DNA from: JAGVGT01 sp963807225
GTDB taxonomy: Bacteria; Desulfobacterota; Desulfobulbia; Desulfobulbales; JAGXFP01
Assembly (NCBI GenBank): GCA_963807225.1
Contig: CAWEAD010000008.1
Span: 372,001-436,000 of the forward strand
DNA length: 64,000 bases
Direction: 5' to 3'
This document shows positions 27,238 to 34,314 of this stretch, in pieces. The translations under genes were made by a program, and so were the position numbers. How positions within the stretch are numbered: position 1 is the first letter of the stretch; every line of letters begins with the position of its first letter. Below the pieces are notes generated by a model, which searched no databases, had not been told where the DNA came from, and saw only the letters and a list, made by a program, of their open reading frames with translations.

Positions 27238-28119
27238 ATGACGAGTCGCGGAAAAAAAATAAATAACCTGGTCATCGTCTCCGGTCTGGCCCTCAATCTG
27301 GTGATGCTCTGGGGGGTTTTGCAACTCTGGCCGCGAGGTTCTAAAGCCTTGCCATTGCCGGACCGGACGCATCCGGCATCACTCCAAGAGGCTCAACCAG
27401 CTGTTCCTCTTGCGGCGGCTCAAGCGAAAAAGCCAGTATTCAGGTCTACTTTGCAGCCGTTACTGCCTCCGGCGCGATCGGTTGCCGAGGACACAGACTC
27501 GAGCCCGGAACCACGGATGATCGACGGGCCTCGTAAGATCATCCGGTCGGCCGGTCCCGGGCAGGAGCTGGTCGCCATCGACGGTGAGTATTTTACAGTG
27601 ACGCCGCCCTGGCTGGGACACAGTCTGCACCAGGTAATCGATCCCCGTCATCCCGGTCTGGTCATGCTGCCCCGGGAGATGACCTTCGAGGAAAGAAAAA
27701 TTTACGTTACCGCCGATACCCGCCAGGCCTTTCTGAAGATGGCCGATGCGGCCGACCGGGACGGGGTGCACCTCAAAGTCGATTCAGGTTACCGCAGCGC
27801 CGGCTATCAGCGCGCCATTTACCGCAAGCGGTTGGCTGAGGGAATCGAATTTGCCGAGATCTCCAAATCGGTGGCGCCGCCCGGCTACTCCGAGCACATG
27901 CTGGGTTGCACCCTCGATCTGGTTCCCAGCAACTGGTCCTTCAAGGACACCCCTGCCGACCGGTGGCTGCGCGCCAACGCCGGTCGATTTTCCTTCGTGC
28001 AAAGCTACCCGGCCAACAACCCCAAGGGCTTTTCCTGGGAACCCTGGCACTGGAAGTATGTAGGTAATGTCGCCGATGCTTCACGACAGGTCTCCTTGCT
28101 GAATAAGCAAAACAGCTGA
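27238..28119 (+). CDS. VanY-type D-alanyl-D-alanine carboxypeptidase
   Basis: A 293-residue membrane-anchored or secreted peptidase. One N-terminal helix (about 10-28) is followed by a Pro/Ala-rich linker and a catalytic domain in the C-terminal half. Zinc-site motifs are SEHMLGCTLDL (His and Asp ligands) and EPWHWKYVG (second His with catalytic Glu). DSGYRSAGYQ is also typical. It should trim peptidoglycan stem peptides in the periplasm. ATG 27238 is preferred to an open frame reaching 27070 because the membrane anchor follows it directly. Confidence 0.87.
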   Translation: MTSRGKKINNLVIVSGLALNLVMLWGVLQLWPRGSKALPLPDRTHPASLQEAQPAVPLAAAQAKKPVFRSTLQPLLPPARSVAEDTDSSPEPRMIDGPRKIIRSAGPGQELVAIDGEYFTVTPPWLGHSLHQVIDPRHPGLVMLPREMTFEERKIYVTADTRQAFLKMADAADRDGVHLKVDSGYRSAGYQRAIYRKRLAEGIEFAEISKSVAPPGYSEHMLGCTLDLVPSNWSFKDTPADRWLRANAGRFSFVQSYPANNPKGFSWEPWHWKYVGNVADASRQVSLLNKQNS

Positions 28120-28136
28120 CTGATCGCCCACAAATC

Positions 28137-28328
28137 TTATTGAACAGGGTTCGGACGGCCTATACCCGCTAATTCAACTCGTAATTGTACCGGGTGACTC
28201 ACCGAATATTCTTCGTTTCGGGTTTGGTCGCAGATCTTTAGGAAATACTGGTGAATATGATCAGTTACCAGCTTCACTGCCTCTTCCCGGATATCTTTCG
28301 TGTACCTCCCGTTGGGAATTCTTTCCAT
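28137..28328 (-). pseudogene. Remnant of an IS3-type transposase OrfA start
   Basis: A 63-codon frame begins MERIPNGRYTKDIREEAVKL, the typical N terminus of IS3-family OrfA proteins (GRYTKEFREEAVKLV), with a good ribosome site GGAGGTG. After KLVTDH the helix-turn-helix expected next is missing and the rest has no recognisable sequence, so the gene is truncated and fused to unrelated DNA. No terminal inverted repeats or second ORF are seen. Confidence 0.6.
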
Positions 28329-28487
28329 TCTAACACCTCCATCTTCCGTTTAAATAACCGGCGCTTGGTGTCCACTATTTTCATCCGACCTAAGGGAATC
28401 AGGGTTCCCCGATTATAGATTTCTTCTTAGGGTTTACCGAAAACACTTGGTTTGTATGCTAAACTGAGAATGAAGGTAAATTAACGG

Positions 28488-28560
28488 AGATTGAAGCTCC
28501 CCGCCGCAGATAAGCGCAGACTTCGAGTTGAGGGGTATGCACTCACTGTTCATGTTCAAG
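28488..28560 (+). repeat. Dispersed repeat, copy C
   Basis: GATTGAAGC, CCCCGC, GCAGATAAGCG, GACTTCGAG, GGGG, ATGC and CATGTTCA occur here in the same order as in the two minus-strand copies near 585-660 and 705-762. The repeat ends just before the ribosome site of the selenocysteine thioredoxin gene, so it forms that gene's 5' leader. Confidence 0.65.
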
Positions 28561-28573
28561 CAAGGAGGTGAAT

Positions 28574-29020
28574 ATGGCGGATTATCTGGTGAAGTGTCCG
28601 GCCTGTGGAAAAAGCAACCGGATTCCGGCCGCGAAGGAAGGGCTGGTGGGGCGGTGTGGTAATTGCCGAGCGCAGTTGCCGCCCCTCTATTATCAGCCGC
28701 ACGCGCTAACCGAAAGGAAATTCGACGACTTTATCCATTCCTACAACGGTCCGGTTCTGGCCGAGTTCTGGGCGCCGTGGTGACCACACTGCGTAAACTT
28801 CGCACCGGTGGTGCGAGAAGTGGCTAGGAGGATGGCCGGCTGTCTGGCGGTGGTGCAGATCAATACCCAGGAAAACCCTAATATCGGCAGTCGTTTCGGG
28901 GTCAGTGGAATTCCTTCCCTGTTTCTTCTGCAACAGGGAAGGGTGGTGGATCAGACCTCCGGGGCCCAGTCCTACGAGGCCTTACTCTCCTGGGTCAGGC
29001 GACATGTGACATGCCGATGA
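28574..29020 (+). CDS. Selenocysteine-containing thioredoxin (TrxC-like)
   Basis: Read through an in-frame UGA (28,781-28,783) this is a complete 148-residue thioredoxin-2-like protein. Residues 1-40 form a zinc ribbon (C8, C11, C28, C31), as in TrxC. The thioredoxin fold follows; the active site reads W-U70-P-H-C73, so selenocysteine replaces the first, nucleophilic Cys of WCGPC, with a DsbA-like Pro-His between. NFAPVVREVA, the cis-Pro P114 in VSGIPSLFLL and the tail match the family in the same frame after the UGA. A hairpin with stem CGCACC/GGTGCG (28,801-28,815) and loop GGT starts 17 nt after the UGA, the position and G-loop expected of a bacterial SECIS. Start ATG 28,574 follows AAGGAGG. 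It should reduce disulfides or peroxide-oxidised thiols. A nonsense mutation is the alternative but does not explain the position and hairpin. Confidence 0.88.
28798..28820 (+). promoter_or_regulatory. Putative bacterial SECIS hairpin of the thioredoxin gene
   Basis: CTT-CGCACC (28,798-28,806), loop GGT (28,807-28,809), GGTGCG (28,810-28,815), bulge AG, AAG (28,818-28,820). The loop begins 24 nt after the UGA and starts with GG, as required for SelB recognition in known bacterial SECIS elements. Confidence 0.75.
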
Positions 29021-29162
29021 ATTATGCCCGGCCTCGGAACTTTTGGCGATTTTTTTTGACATTCCCGGAGTGCCGGTAATAGCCTTAACTTAATCGCCGA
29101 TCGATTGGAGGTAATTTCCCCTGGATGAAGATCTGGAATTTTAGAGGCAAGTTGAGGTGAAC

Positions 29163-29756
29163 ATGATGATTGAAAACGAGCGTAAATTTAAGAGGGGGCA
29201 TAAGGTTCTCTGTCGGAATCTGCTGCTCACCCTCGCGGTTGTCGGCCTGACGACGGCCTGTGTGCCGGCTCGGTACGCCGAGGTTCCCGTGGAGGCGGAA
29301 CAACCGCCGCCACCACCCAGCCGGGTTTACTTTTATCCCACTCAAGGTCAGACCACCGAACAGCAGGATCGCGACAGCTATGAATGCTATCTCTGGGCTA
29401 AACAGCAGACCGGTTATGATCCCAGCGCTCCCAATCTGGCGCCACATGCTCGGGTAGCCGTGATACCCGAACCGCCGCCCGGCGCCGGTACTGCGGTCGG
29501 TGCCGTGACCGGGGCGATTCTGGGCGCCGCCGTCTCCTCGCATGGTAACCGGCCGGAAGGCGCCCTGGTGGGCGCCCTGGCCGGCGGCGTGCTCGGTACT
29601 GCCGCCGATGCGGCACGCCAGGAAGAGGCTGCCAGGCTACAGGAAAATTACGATCGTCGGAGTGGACAACGTCAAGCAGTTATCGAGCGCCAGGCCATCG
29701 AGTATCGCCGCGCCCTGACTGCCTGTCTGGAAGGGCGTGGCTATACCGTGCGCTAA
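29163..29756 (+). CDS. Glycine-zipper lipoprotein
   Basis: A 197-residue envelope protein with a lipoprotein-type signal (LLLTLAVVGLTTAC). The middle has the glycine-zipper run GAVTGAILGAAVSS and GALVGALAGGVLGTAAD, a membrane-inserting motif of the YMGG/SlyB type. Flanking it are a segment RVYFYPTQGQTTEQQDRDSY with ECYLWAKQQTGYDP and a C-terminal RRALTACLEGRGYTV, both shared with the next protein. ATG 29,163 follows TTGAGGTG; GTG 29,157 and ATG 29,166 are alternatives. Probably an outer-membrane or periplasmic stress-related lipoprotein. Confidence 0.75.
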   Translation: MMIENERKFKRGHKVLCRNLLLTLAVVGLTTACVPARYAEVPVEAEQPPPPPSRVYFYPTQGQTTEQQDRDSYECYLWAKQQTGYDPSAPNLAPHARVAVIPEPPPGAGTAVGAVTGAILGAAVSSHGNRPEGALVGALAGGVLGTAADAARQEEAARLQENYDRRSGQRQAVIERQAIEYRRALTACLEGRGYTVR

Positions 29757-29800
29757 AGAGCCGACCGCTATTGAAAAATGAATCTGGAGAGGAAGTGTCC

Positions 29801-30523
29801 ATGAATATCAGACGCGTATTTTGTTTCGGATTGGCCCTGGCGGTGATGCTGACGGGGTTGGTAACGCCGGTCTGGGCTGACCGGGGATGGAAACGGGACG
29901 ATGATCGGGGAGGTGGCCATGAACGCTTCCGGGAGCGCGAACGACAGCATGTCAGGGATCGGGACTGGGTAATGGACCGGCGCTACAATCACAACCATTA
30001 TTATCCCCGTCATGGCTATGTGGTCAGAGAATTGCCGAGAAATTACCGGATCTTCCGGTATCGGAACAGCCGCTATTACTTCGACGACGGTATCTGGTAT
30101 CGGCCCGGTCCGGGCGGCTTTGTGGTGGTAACCCCGCCTTTCGGTCTGGAGGTTTCCCTTCTGCCCCCCTTCTACACCACGATCTGGGTCGGCGGTATCC
30201 CCTATTATTACGCCGACGGGGTTTACTACCGCTGGCTGCCGGAGCAAAGGACTTATGTGGTGAGCGAACCGCCGCCGGAGCAACAGGTGGTGCCGGAGTC
30301 GGAGATTCCGCGGGAGCTTTTTATCTACCCCAAGCAGGGGCAGAGTCAGGAACAGCAGGATAACGATCGTTATGAATGCCACCGCTGGTCGGTAGGGCAG
30401 ACCGGTTTTGATCCGACCCAGCCGGGCGGCAACGTCTCGGCAGCGGAAAACGCCGGCAAGCATGTCGAATACCAGAGGGCCATGAAGGCCTGCCTGGAGG
30501 CGCGCGGATATAGCGTGCAGTAG
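29801..30523 (+). CDS. Secreted DUF6515-like protein
   Basis: A 240-residue exported protein with a signal peptide (FCFGLALAVMLTGLVTPVWA), an Arg/Asp-rich region and Tyr/Gly-rich repeats of the DUF6515 type (YYFDDGIWYRPGPGGFVVV, YYYADGVYYRWLPEQ). The C-terminal 75 residues, from FIYPKQGQSQEQQDNDRY through ECHRWSVGQTGFDP to MKACLEARGYSV, are homologous to two segments of the glycine-zipper lipoprotein just upstream. GAGAGGAAG precedes ATG 29,801; the open frame also extends to 29,771. A strong terminator follows. Function unknown; likely an envelope component. Confidence 0.75.
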   Translation: MNIRRVFCFGLALAVMLTGLVTPVWADRGWKRDDDRGGGHERFRERERQHVRDRDWVMDRRYNHNHYYPRHGYVVRELPRNYRIFRYRNSRYYFDDGIWYRPGPGGFVVVTPPFGLEVSLLPPFYTTIWVGGIPYYYADGVYYRWLPEQRTYVVSEPPPEQQVVPESEIPRELFIYPKQGQSQEQQDNDRYECHRWSVGQTGFDPTQPGGNVSAAENAGKHVEYQRAMKACLEARGYSVQ

Positions 30524-30550
30524 TCTGGTACTAGTAACTTCGGATTCTGC

Positions 30551-30582
30551 GGGCCGCTCACTCTTGAGCGGCCCATTTCTTT
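30551..30582 (+). terminator. Rho-independent terminator after the DUF6515-like gene
   Basis: GGGCCGCTCA (30,551-30,560), loop CTCT, TGAGCGGCCC (30,565-30,574), then ATTTCTTT. A perfect 10-bp stem. Confidence 0.9.
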
Positions 30583-30664
30583 AGATAAGTCGCCAGTCGG
30601 CTGGGGTGGTACAGGGGATTGAGGCTCTAACCGGCCTCAACTCCTGAAAAAGGAGGAATAGTTA

Positions 30665-31570
30665 ATGTCGTTTTATTCTGAAATGTTGCATAGCACCAGT
30701 TTGGAAGAGATGGTGAAGATCGGGTTCCGTCTCGTCATCATCCTGTTCATCGGCTGGTTGGCCATGAAGGTATTGGGCAAGTTGATCGGTCGGTTGGAAA
30801 AACGATTGATCCAGAAAGGGCTGGCCGAAGGAGAGCCTCCGTCAGAATCGGAAAAGCGGGTCGAAACCATCGTCCGTTTACTGAAGCAGGGCACTTTTCT
30901 GGCTTTGTGGATGACCGTGGCCCTGATGATCCTTAAAGAAATCGGCGTAGAAATCGGCCCGATCCTTGCCAGTGCCGGTATCTTCGGCTTGGCGGTAGGG
31001 TTCGGCGCCCAGAATTTAGTGCGGGATATCATCTCCGGTATCTTTATCATTCTGGAGAATCAGATCCGGGTCGGCGACGTGGCGGTGGTCAATGGTACCG
31101 GTGGGCTGGTGGAAAGAATAAACTTTCGCACCATCGTTTTGAGGGATCTGGGTGGAGTGGTCCATGTTTTTCCGAACGGTAGCGTTAATACTCTGAGTAA
31201 TATGACTAAGGAATGGTCCGCCTATGTGTTTGATATCGGCGTTGCCTATAAGGAGAAGACCGATCGGGTTATCGAAGTCATGAATCAGGTAGGCCAGGGA
31301 ATGCTGGATGATCCGACCTTCGGCAAACTCATGCTCGGTCTGCCGGAGATTTTCGGGGTCGACAAGTTCGACGATTCAGCCGTGATCATCAAGGGCCGCA
31401 TCAAGACCAGACCGATTCGTCAGTGGGAAGTGGGCCGGGAATTTTTGCGCAGGATCAAACTGGCTTTCGACGAAAACAATATCGAAATCCCTTTTCCGCA
31501 CCGAACCATTTATATGGGAGAAAAGAGTCGCCCCTTCGATTTGCGGTTAATGGAAAAGTTGCACGATTAG
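30665..31570 (+). CDS. MscS-family mechanosensitive channel
   Basis: A 301-residue small-conductance channel. N-terminal helices (about 18-38 and 75-98) precede the pore helix and beta domain: GLAVGFGAQNLVRDIISGIF is the TM3/beta signature of MscS, followed by IRVGDVAVVNGTGGLVE. The C-terminal domain ends with NNIEIPFPHRTIYM as usual. It releases solutes on hypo-osmotic shock. AGGAGG lies just before ATG 30,665. Confidence 0.93.
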   Translation: MSFYSEMLHSTSLEEMVKIGFRLVIILFIGWLAMKVLGKLIGRLEKRLIQKGLAEGEPPSESEKRVETIVRLLKQGTFLALWMTVALMILKEIGVEIGPILASAGIFGLAVGFGAQNLVRDIISGIFIILENQIRVGDVAVVNGTGGLVERINFRTIVLRDLGGVVHVFPNGSVNTLSNMTKEWSAYVFDIGVAYKEKTDRVIEVMNQVGQGMLDDPTFGKLMLGLPEIFGVDKFDDSAVIIKGRIKTRPIRQWEVGREFLRRIKLAFDENNIEIPFPHRTIYMGEKSRPFDLRLMEKLHD

Positions 31571-31616
31571 GCCTAGCTGTACCGGATGTATGGCGACAGG
31601 AGCGAGTAGAAAAGAA

Positions 31617-31660
31617 GGGGCGGAGACATGGGAAAGAATAAACCCGGATGTCTCCGCCCC
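31617..31660. terminator. Bidirectional terminator between mscS and HU genes
   Basis: GGGGCGGAGACAT (31,617-31,629) pairs perfectly with ATGTCTCCGCCCC (31,648-31,660) around an 18-nt loop. On the minus strand it is followed by TTCTTTTCT, so it most likely ends the HU transcript; it may also stop the mscS transcript. Confidence 0.8.
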
Positions 31661-31707
31661 GAGGCCTCTTCCTGAAGAAGATAGCCGAGTGTACAGATAA
31701 TATAAGT

Positions 31708-31980
31708 TTATTTAACCGTGGCGGCCAGTTTGCTGCCGGCCTTGAAGCGGGCGACCTTGCGGGCGGCAATCTTGATGGCCTTGCCGGTCTGCGGGTTCCG
31801 GCCGCTCCGGGCGGCGCGCTTTGATACGGAGAAGGTGCCGAACCCGACCAAGGTGACCTTGTCGCCTTTCTTAAGGGCTTTGGTAATAGCCGCCATTGCC
31901 CCCTGTAAAGCCTTCCCCGCGGCCGCCTGGCTGATCTCCGCATTTTCAGCCATCACCTTAATCAAATCAGTCTTGTTCAT
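31708..31980 (-). CDS. hup: DNA-binding protein HU
   Basis: A 90-residue nucleoid protein with the HU/IHF pattern MNKTDLIKVMAENAEIS, VTLVGFGTFSVSKRAARSGR and NPQTGKAIKI. GRNPQTG is the DNA-minor-groove arm motif. Start ATG 31,980 follows GGAGGAG; an open frame reaching 32,112 is not adopted. Monocistronic, with its own terminator. Confidence 0.95.
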   Translation of the reverse strand: MNKTDLIKVMAENAEISQAAAGKALQGAMAAITKALKKGDKVTLVGFGTFSVSKRAARSGRNPQTGKAIKIAARKVARFKAGSKLAATVK

Positions 31981-32390
31981 ATCTCCTCCGTTGGTTTTGT
32001 TTAGTACTTTGCTGATACCCGTAAAGCTAACCTGACAAAGAATAATCAAAATCTTTACCAGTACCGCTAAAAATAGCAACACGAAATTAAGCAGTAGGGC
32101 AAGTATTTGCAATTTTTTGCTTGAATAGAAGGAGTATTGGCCAAAATATGACCAGGTGTGGAGGGGTATTCTTGTTGCCGCCGCCCACCACCGGCTTTTT
32201 TGATCGTGCGTCGGGAATTGACCAATCGGCTATAGTTTGCTCAGGTAAAATGGATAGAGCGGGGCGATTTCTGATTCCAGGTCGCAATGGTAATGAGGCC
32301 AGCGTTGACAGGTCATGCTTAGCCATTGTACGCTGGAACTAGGAAGAATTATTGACTAATACGACAAGTTAATCGATCAGGAGGAATTTT
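31981..32390. other. Intergenic region between divergent genes
   Basis: About 410 bp between the HU gene (minus) and the next plus-strand gene. It must contain both promoters, but no convincing pair of boxes was found, and no repeat or hairpin stands out. Small open frames on both strands look like chance. Confidence 0.4.
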
Positions 32391-32828
32391 ATGCATATCA
32401 GTGATCCCAACCTGCACTTGAAACTTCAGGAGATGTGCGACTGCTATCTGGAAACCGATTTTCTGCTCCAGCTGGCCCGTTTCCGGACCCAGCCGGGCCC
32501 CGATCCGGACGACGAGGCCATGCGTTATCTGGCCCTGGCACTGATGCATACCATTACCGAGCAGGCCGGCAAGCTAAGCCTCACACAGAAGAATGGCGAG
32601 ATTACGGTAAAGGTCAAAAAAGACGGAAGCAAGGAAGAGTTGCCGTCGCCGCCGGCCGCTTTGTTCTCCCGGATTATTCAAATTATCCAAAACATTCTCC
32701 ATTTCGAGGGTGAAAAAGGCGAATCGGAACTCTCCCTGGGGTTGCGCAACGGATCAGTGGAAATGTTGGTTAAATTGAAGGAAAAAGGCGACGAAGCCGT
32801 CCTCAAGTTCGAAATAGTCGGGGCCTGA
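32391..32828 (+). CDS. Conserved-looking protein of unknown function
   Basis: A 145-residue soluble protein I do not recognise. Its start has a strong ribosome site (CAGGAGGAATTTT before ATG) and it ends at a clear terminator, so it is a real gene. The N-terminal part (1-65) is predicted helical, with EMCDCYLETDFLLQLARF; the C-terminal part alternates charged and hydrophobic residues in the manner of a beta sheet (GEITVKVKKDGSKEE, SVEMLVKLKEKGDEAVLKFE). No signal peptide or membrane segment. Confidence 0.7.
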   Translation: MHISDPNLHLKLQEMCDCYLETDFLLQLARFRTQPGPDPDDEAMRYLALALMHTITEQAGKLSLTQKNGEITVKVKKDGSKEELPSPPAALFSRIIQIIQNILHFEGEKGESELSLGLRNGSVEMLVKLKEKGDEAVLKFEIVGA

Positions 32829-32856
32829 GCGCTCAAGGTCTAGACTTTAACCATCG

Positions 32857-32880
32857 GCCGCCCCCTGGGCGGCTTTTTTA
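32857..32880 (+). terminator. Rho-independent terminator
   Basis: GCCGCCC (32,857-32,863), loop CCT, GGGCGGC (32,867-32,873), then TTTTTT. It ends the unknown gene and lies at the edge of the convergent methyltransferase gene, whose extended reading frame stops at 32,889. Confidence 0.92.
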
Positions 32881-32888
32881 TTGAAGCT

Positions 32889-33689
32889 TCATTGGTTTCT
32901 GGAGTCGTCTTTCCGGGCGGCGATTTCGGCAGCGACCAGCAGTGGGTGGTTGGTCCTGGAATTTTTGCCGGACCTGATAATCCTGGTTTCGGTAAAACCA
33001 GCGGTGGCGAATTCTTTCAGGAAAGTCCCGCTTTCCTCGGCTCCGGCTATTCAGGAGAACCAGTCGTCCGCATGGCGGATTCTTTTTTTCGACAACGGTC
33101 CGGTCAGCACCAGTTCAGCGGCGTAAACCATACCTCCGGACCTGGTAACCCGGCCGATTTCCTTAAAAACTGCAGCCCGATCCGGGTTAAGATTGAAGAT
33201 GCCGTTAATCAAAACAACGTCAACCGACTTGTCGGGCAAGGGCAGGCGCTCGGCCTCGCCGCAGATGAATTTCAGGTTGGTGAAGCCCTTCTCGATGGCC
33301 GACTGCCGGGCCACCTTCAGCATCTCATCGCTAAAGTCGAGGCCGATCACCTGGCCGCCGGGGCCGACCCGACTGGCGGCGATCAGGGCGTCAAGACCGG
33401 CGCCGCAGCCAATGTCCAGCACCGAGGCCCCGATCGGGAGCCGGGCAAAAACGGAAACATTGGCGACCCCGACAAATGAGGCGGTGGTGCGGGGCGGGAG
33501 AGTGGCCAGCAGGATCTGGGGATAGCCCAGGCTCAGAGCGAAGTCCTTACCGCAGGGGAAAGGGTGGCGAGCCCCCGGGTTGGTGGCGGCAAGGGAGTAG
33601 GATTCGCGGACTCCACGCCGCAGTTTTTCCGGGGCATTCCGCAGATCGGCAAGGGAAAAAACATTCTTCAGGGCGGAAAACAGGTGCAT
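32889..33689 (-). CDS. Selenocysteine-containing SAM methyltransferase (ArsM-like)
   Basis: Read through UGA at 33,053-33,051 this is a 266-residue class I methyltransferase. Residues 85-205 hold the Rossmann core: SVLDIGCGAGLDALIA (SAM motif I), GLDFSDEMLKVAR, and LPLPDKSVDVVLINGIFNL. The UGA codon is residue 213 in DDWFS-U-IAGAEESG, where ArsM/arsenite-methyltransferase relatives have a conserved Cys (CIxGA). Family-like sequence continues in frame: TFLKEFATAGFTETRII, then NSRTNHPLLVAAEIAARK, ending at TGA 32,891-32,889. A perfect 7-bp hairpin with a GGG-containing loop starts 13 nt after the UGA, fitting a bacterial SECIS. ATG 33,689 has TGGAG 8 nt before it. The substrate could be arsenite, selenium or sulfur species (inference); the stop could instead be a nonsense mutation. 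Confidence 0.87.
33019..33037 (-). promoter_or_regulatory. Putative bacterial SECIS hairpin of the methyltransferase gene
   Basis: On the minus strand AGGAAAG (33,037-33,031), loop CGGGA (33,030-33,026), CTTTCCT (33,025-33,019): a perfect 7-bp stem. The loop begins 21 nt after the UGA and contains GGG, matching the distance and G requirement of known bacterial SECIS elements. Confidence 0.78.
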
Positions 33690-33814
33690 GTTGAATTCTC
33701 CAGATTGAGAAATCAATATCACCTATGCCACATTGTGGCGCAATAGGAAAATTCTATTGCGGTCGGTGGAGCATTGGTGGCAGCCGGCAAAGACCTTTTC
33801 GATGTGTCGTGATT

Positions 33815-34314
33815 TCAATTCAAAAATCCACTCAGGAAGAAGAAAACCACGGTGGTTGTGGCGCCGATCATGGTGCTGTCGTTACCGCTGACGAAGGCGG
33901 CTAAGTGGAGGTCGGCCCCATTATGGCGAAGAGAGGAAGGACGCTCTTCTTGGCATTGTTTTTCCGGGCTTCCGGCCGACCTCGGCCTCGGGCAAAATCC
34001 AAAGAGGCAACAGTCTGATGATGCGTAGAACCAGAACAAACCGAAGAATAACCTGGCCTGGTGCCAGGCTTTTTGGTAATCCACCCATTAATAACAGCGC
34101 TCAAAAGTAGAGCAGAAGCTGCCATGGCCAACTTCTGCGCCGAACCATTTGATGGTCAGATCAATGATTGCGGCGCTGAAAACCATTTCGGCCCCGGCCA
34201 GATAGCTGGCCGGTAGACCGCCGAAGGCTAGGATGACGGCGAAGGGCAGGGTGACGACAGCCTTGAGACAACCGCTCGTCTGCGGTTGGACTGATATGTG
34301 TTGGTCTTATTCAT
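33815..34314 (-). pseudogene. Decayed membrane-protein gene, third in the RND operon
   Basis: An ATG at 34,314 overlaps the stop of the RND gene (ATGA), so a gene once followed it. After about 15 codons the frame is lost; a neighbouring frame then gives convincing membrane sequence, LKAVVTLPFAVILAFGGLPA and AGAEMVFSAAIIDLTIKWFG, which ends at a stop. Another shift later, LAAFVSGNDSTMIGATTTVV leads to a terminal stop near 33,815. At least two frame changes are needed. The family is not recognised. Confidence 0.5.

Larger units (their letters stand above)
28120..28573. other. Intergenic region with transposase scrap and repeat
   Basis: These 454 bp hold the start of a degraded IS3-type transposase gene on the minus strand (28,137-28,328) and the plus-strand copy of the dispersed repeat (about 28,488-28,560), then the ribosome site of the thioredoxin gene. 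The stretch 28,330-28,485 is AT-richer and shows no named feature. Confidence 0.55.
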
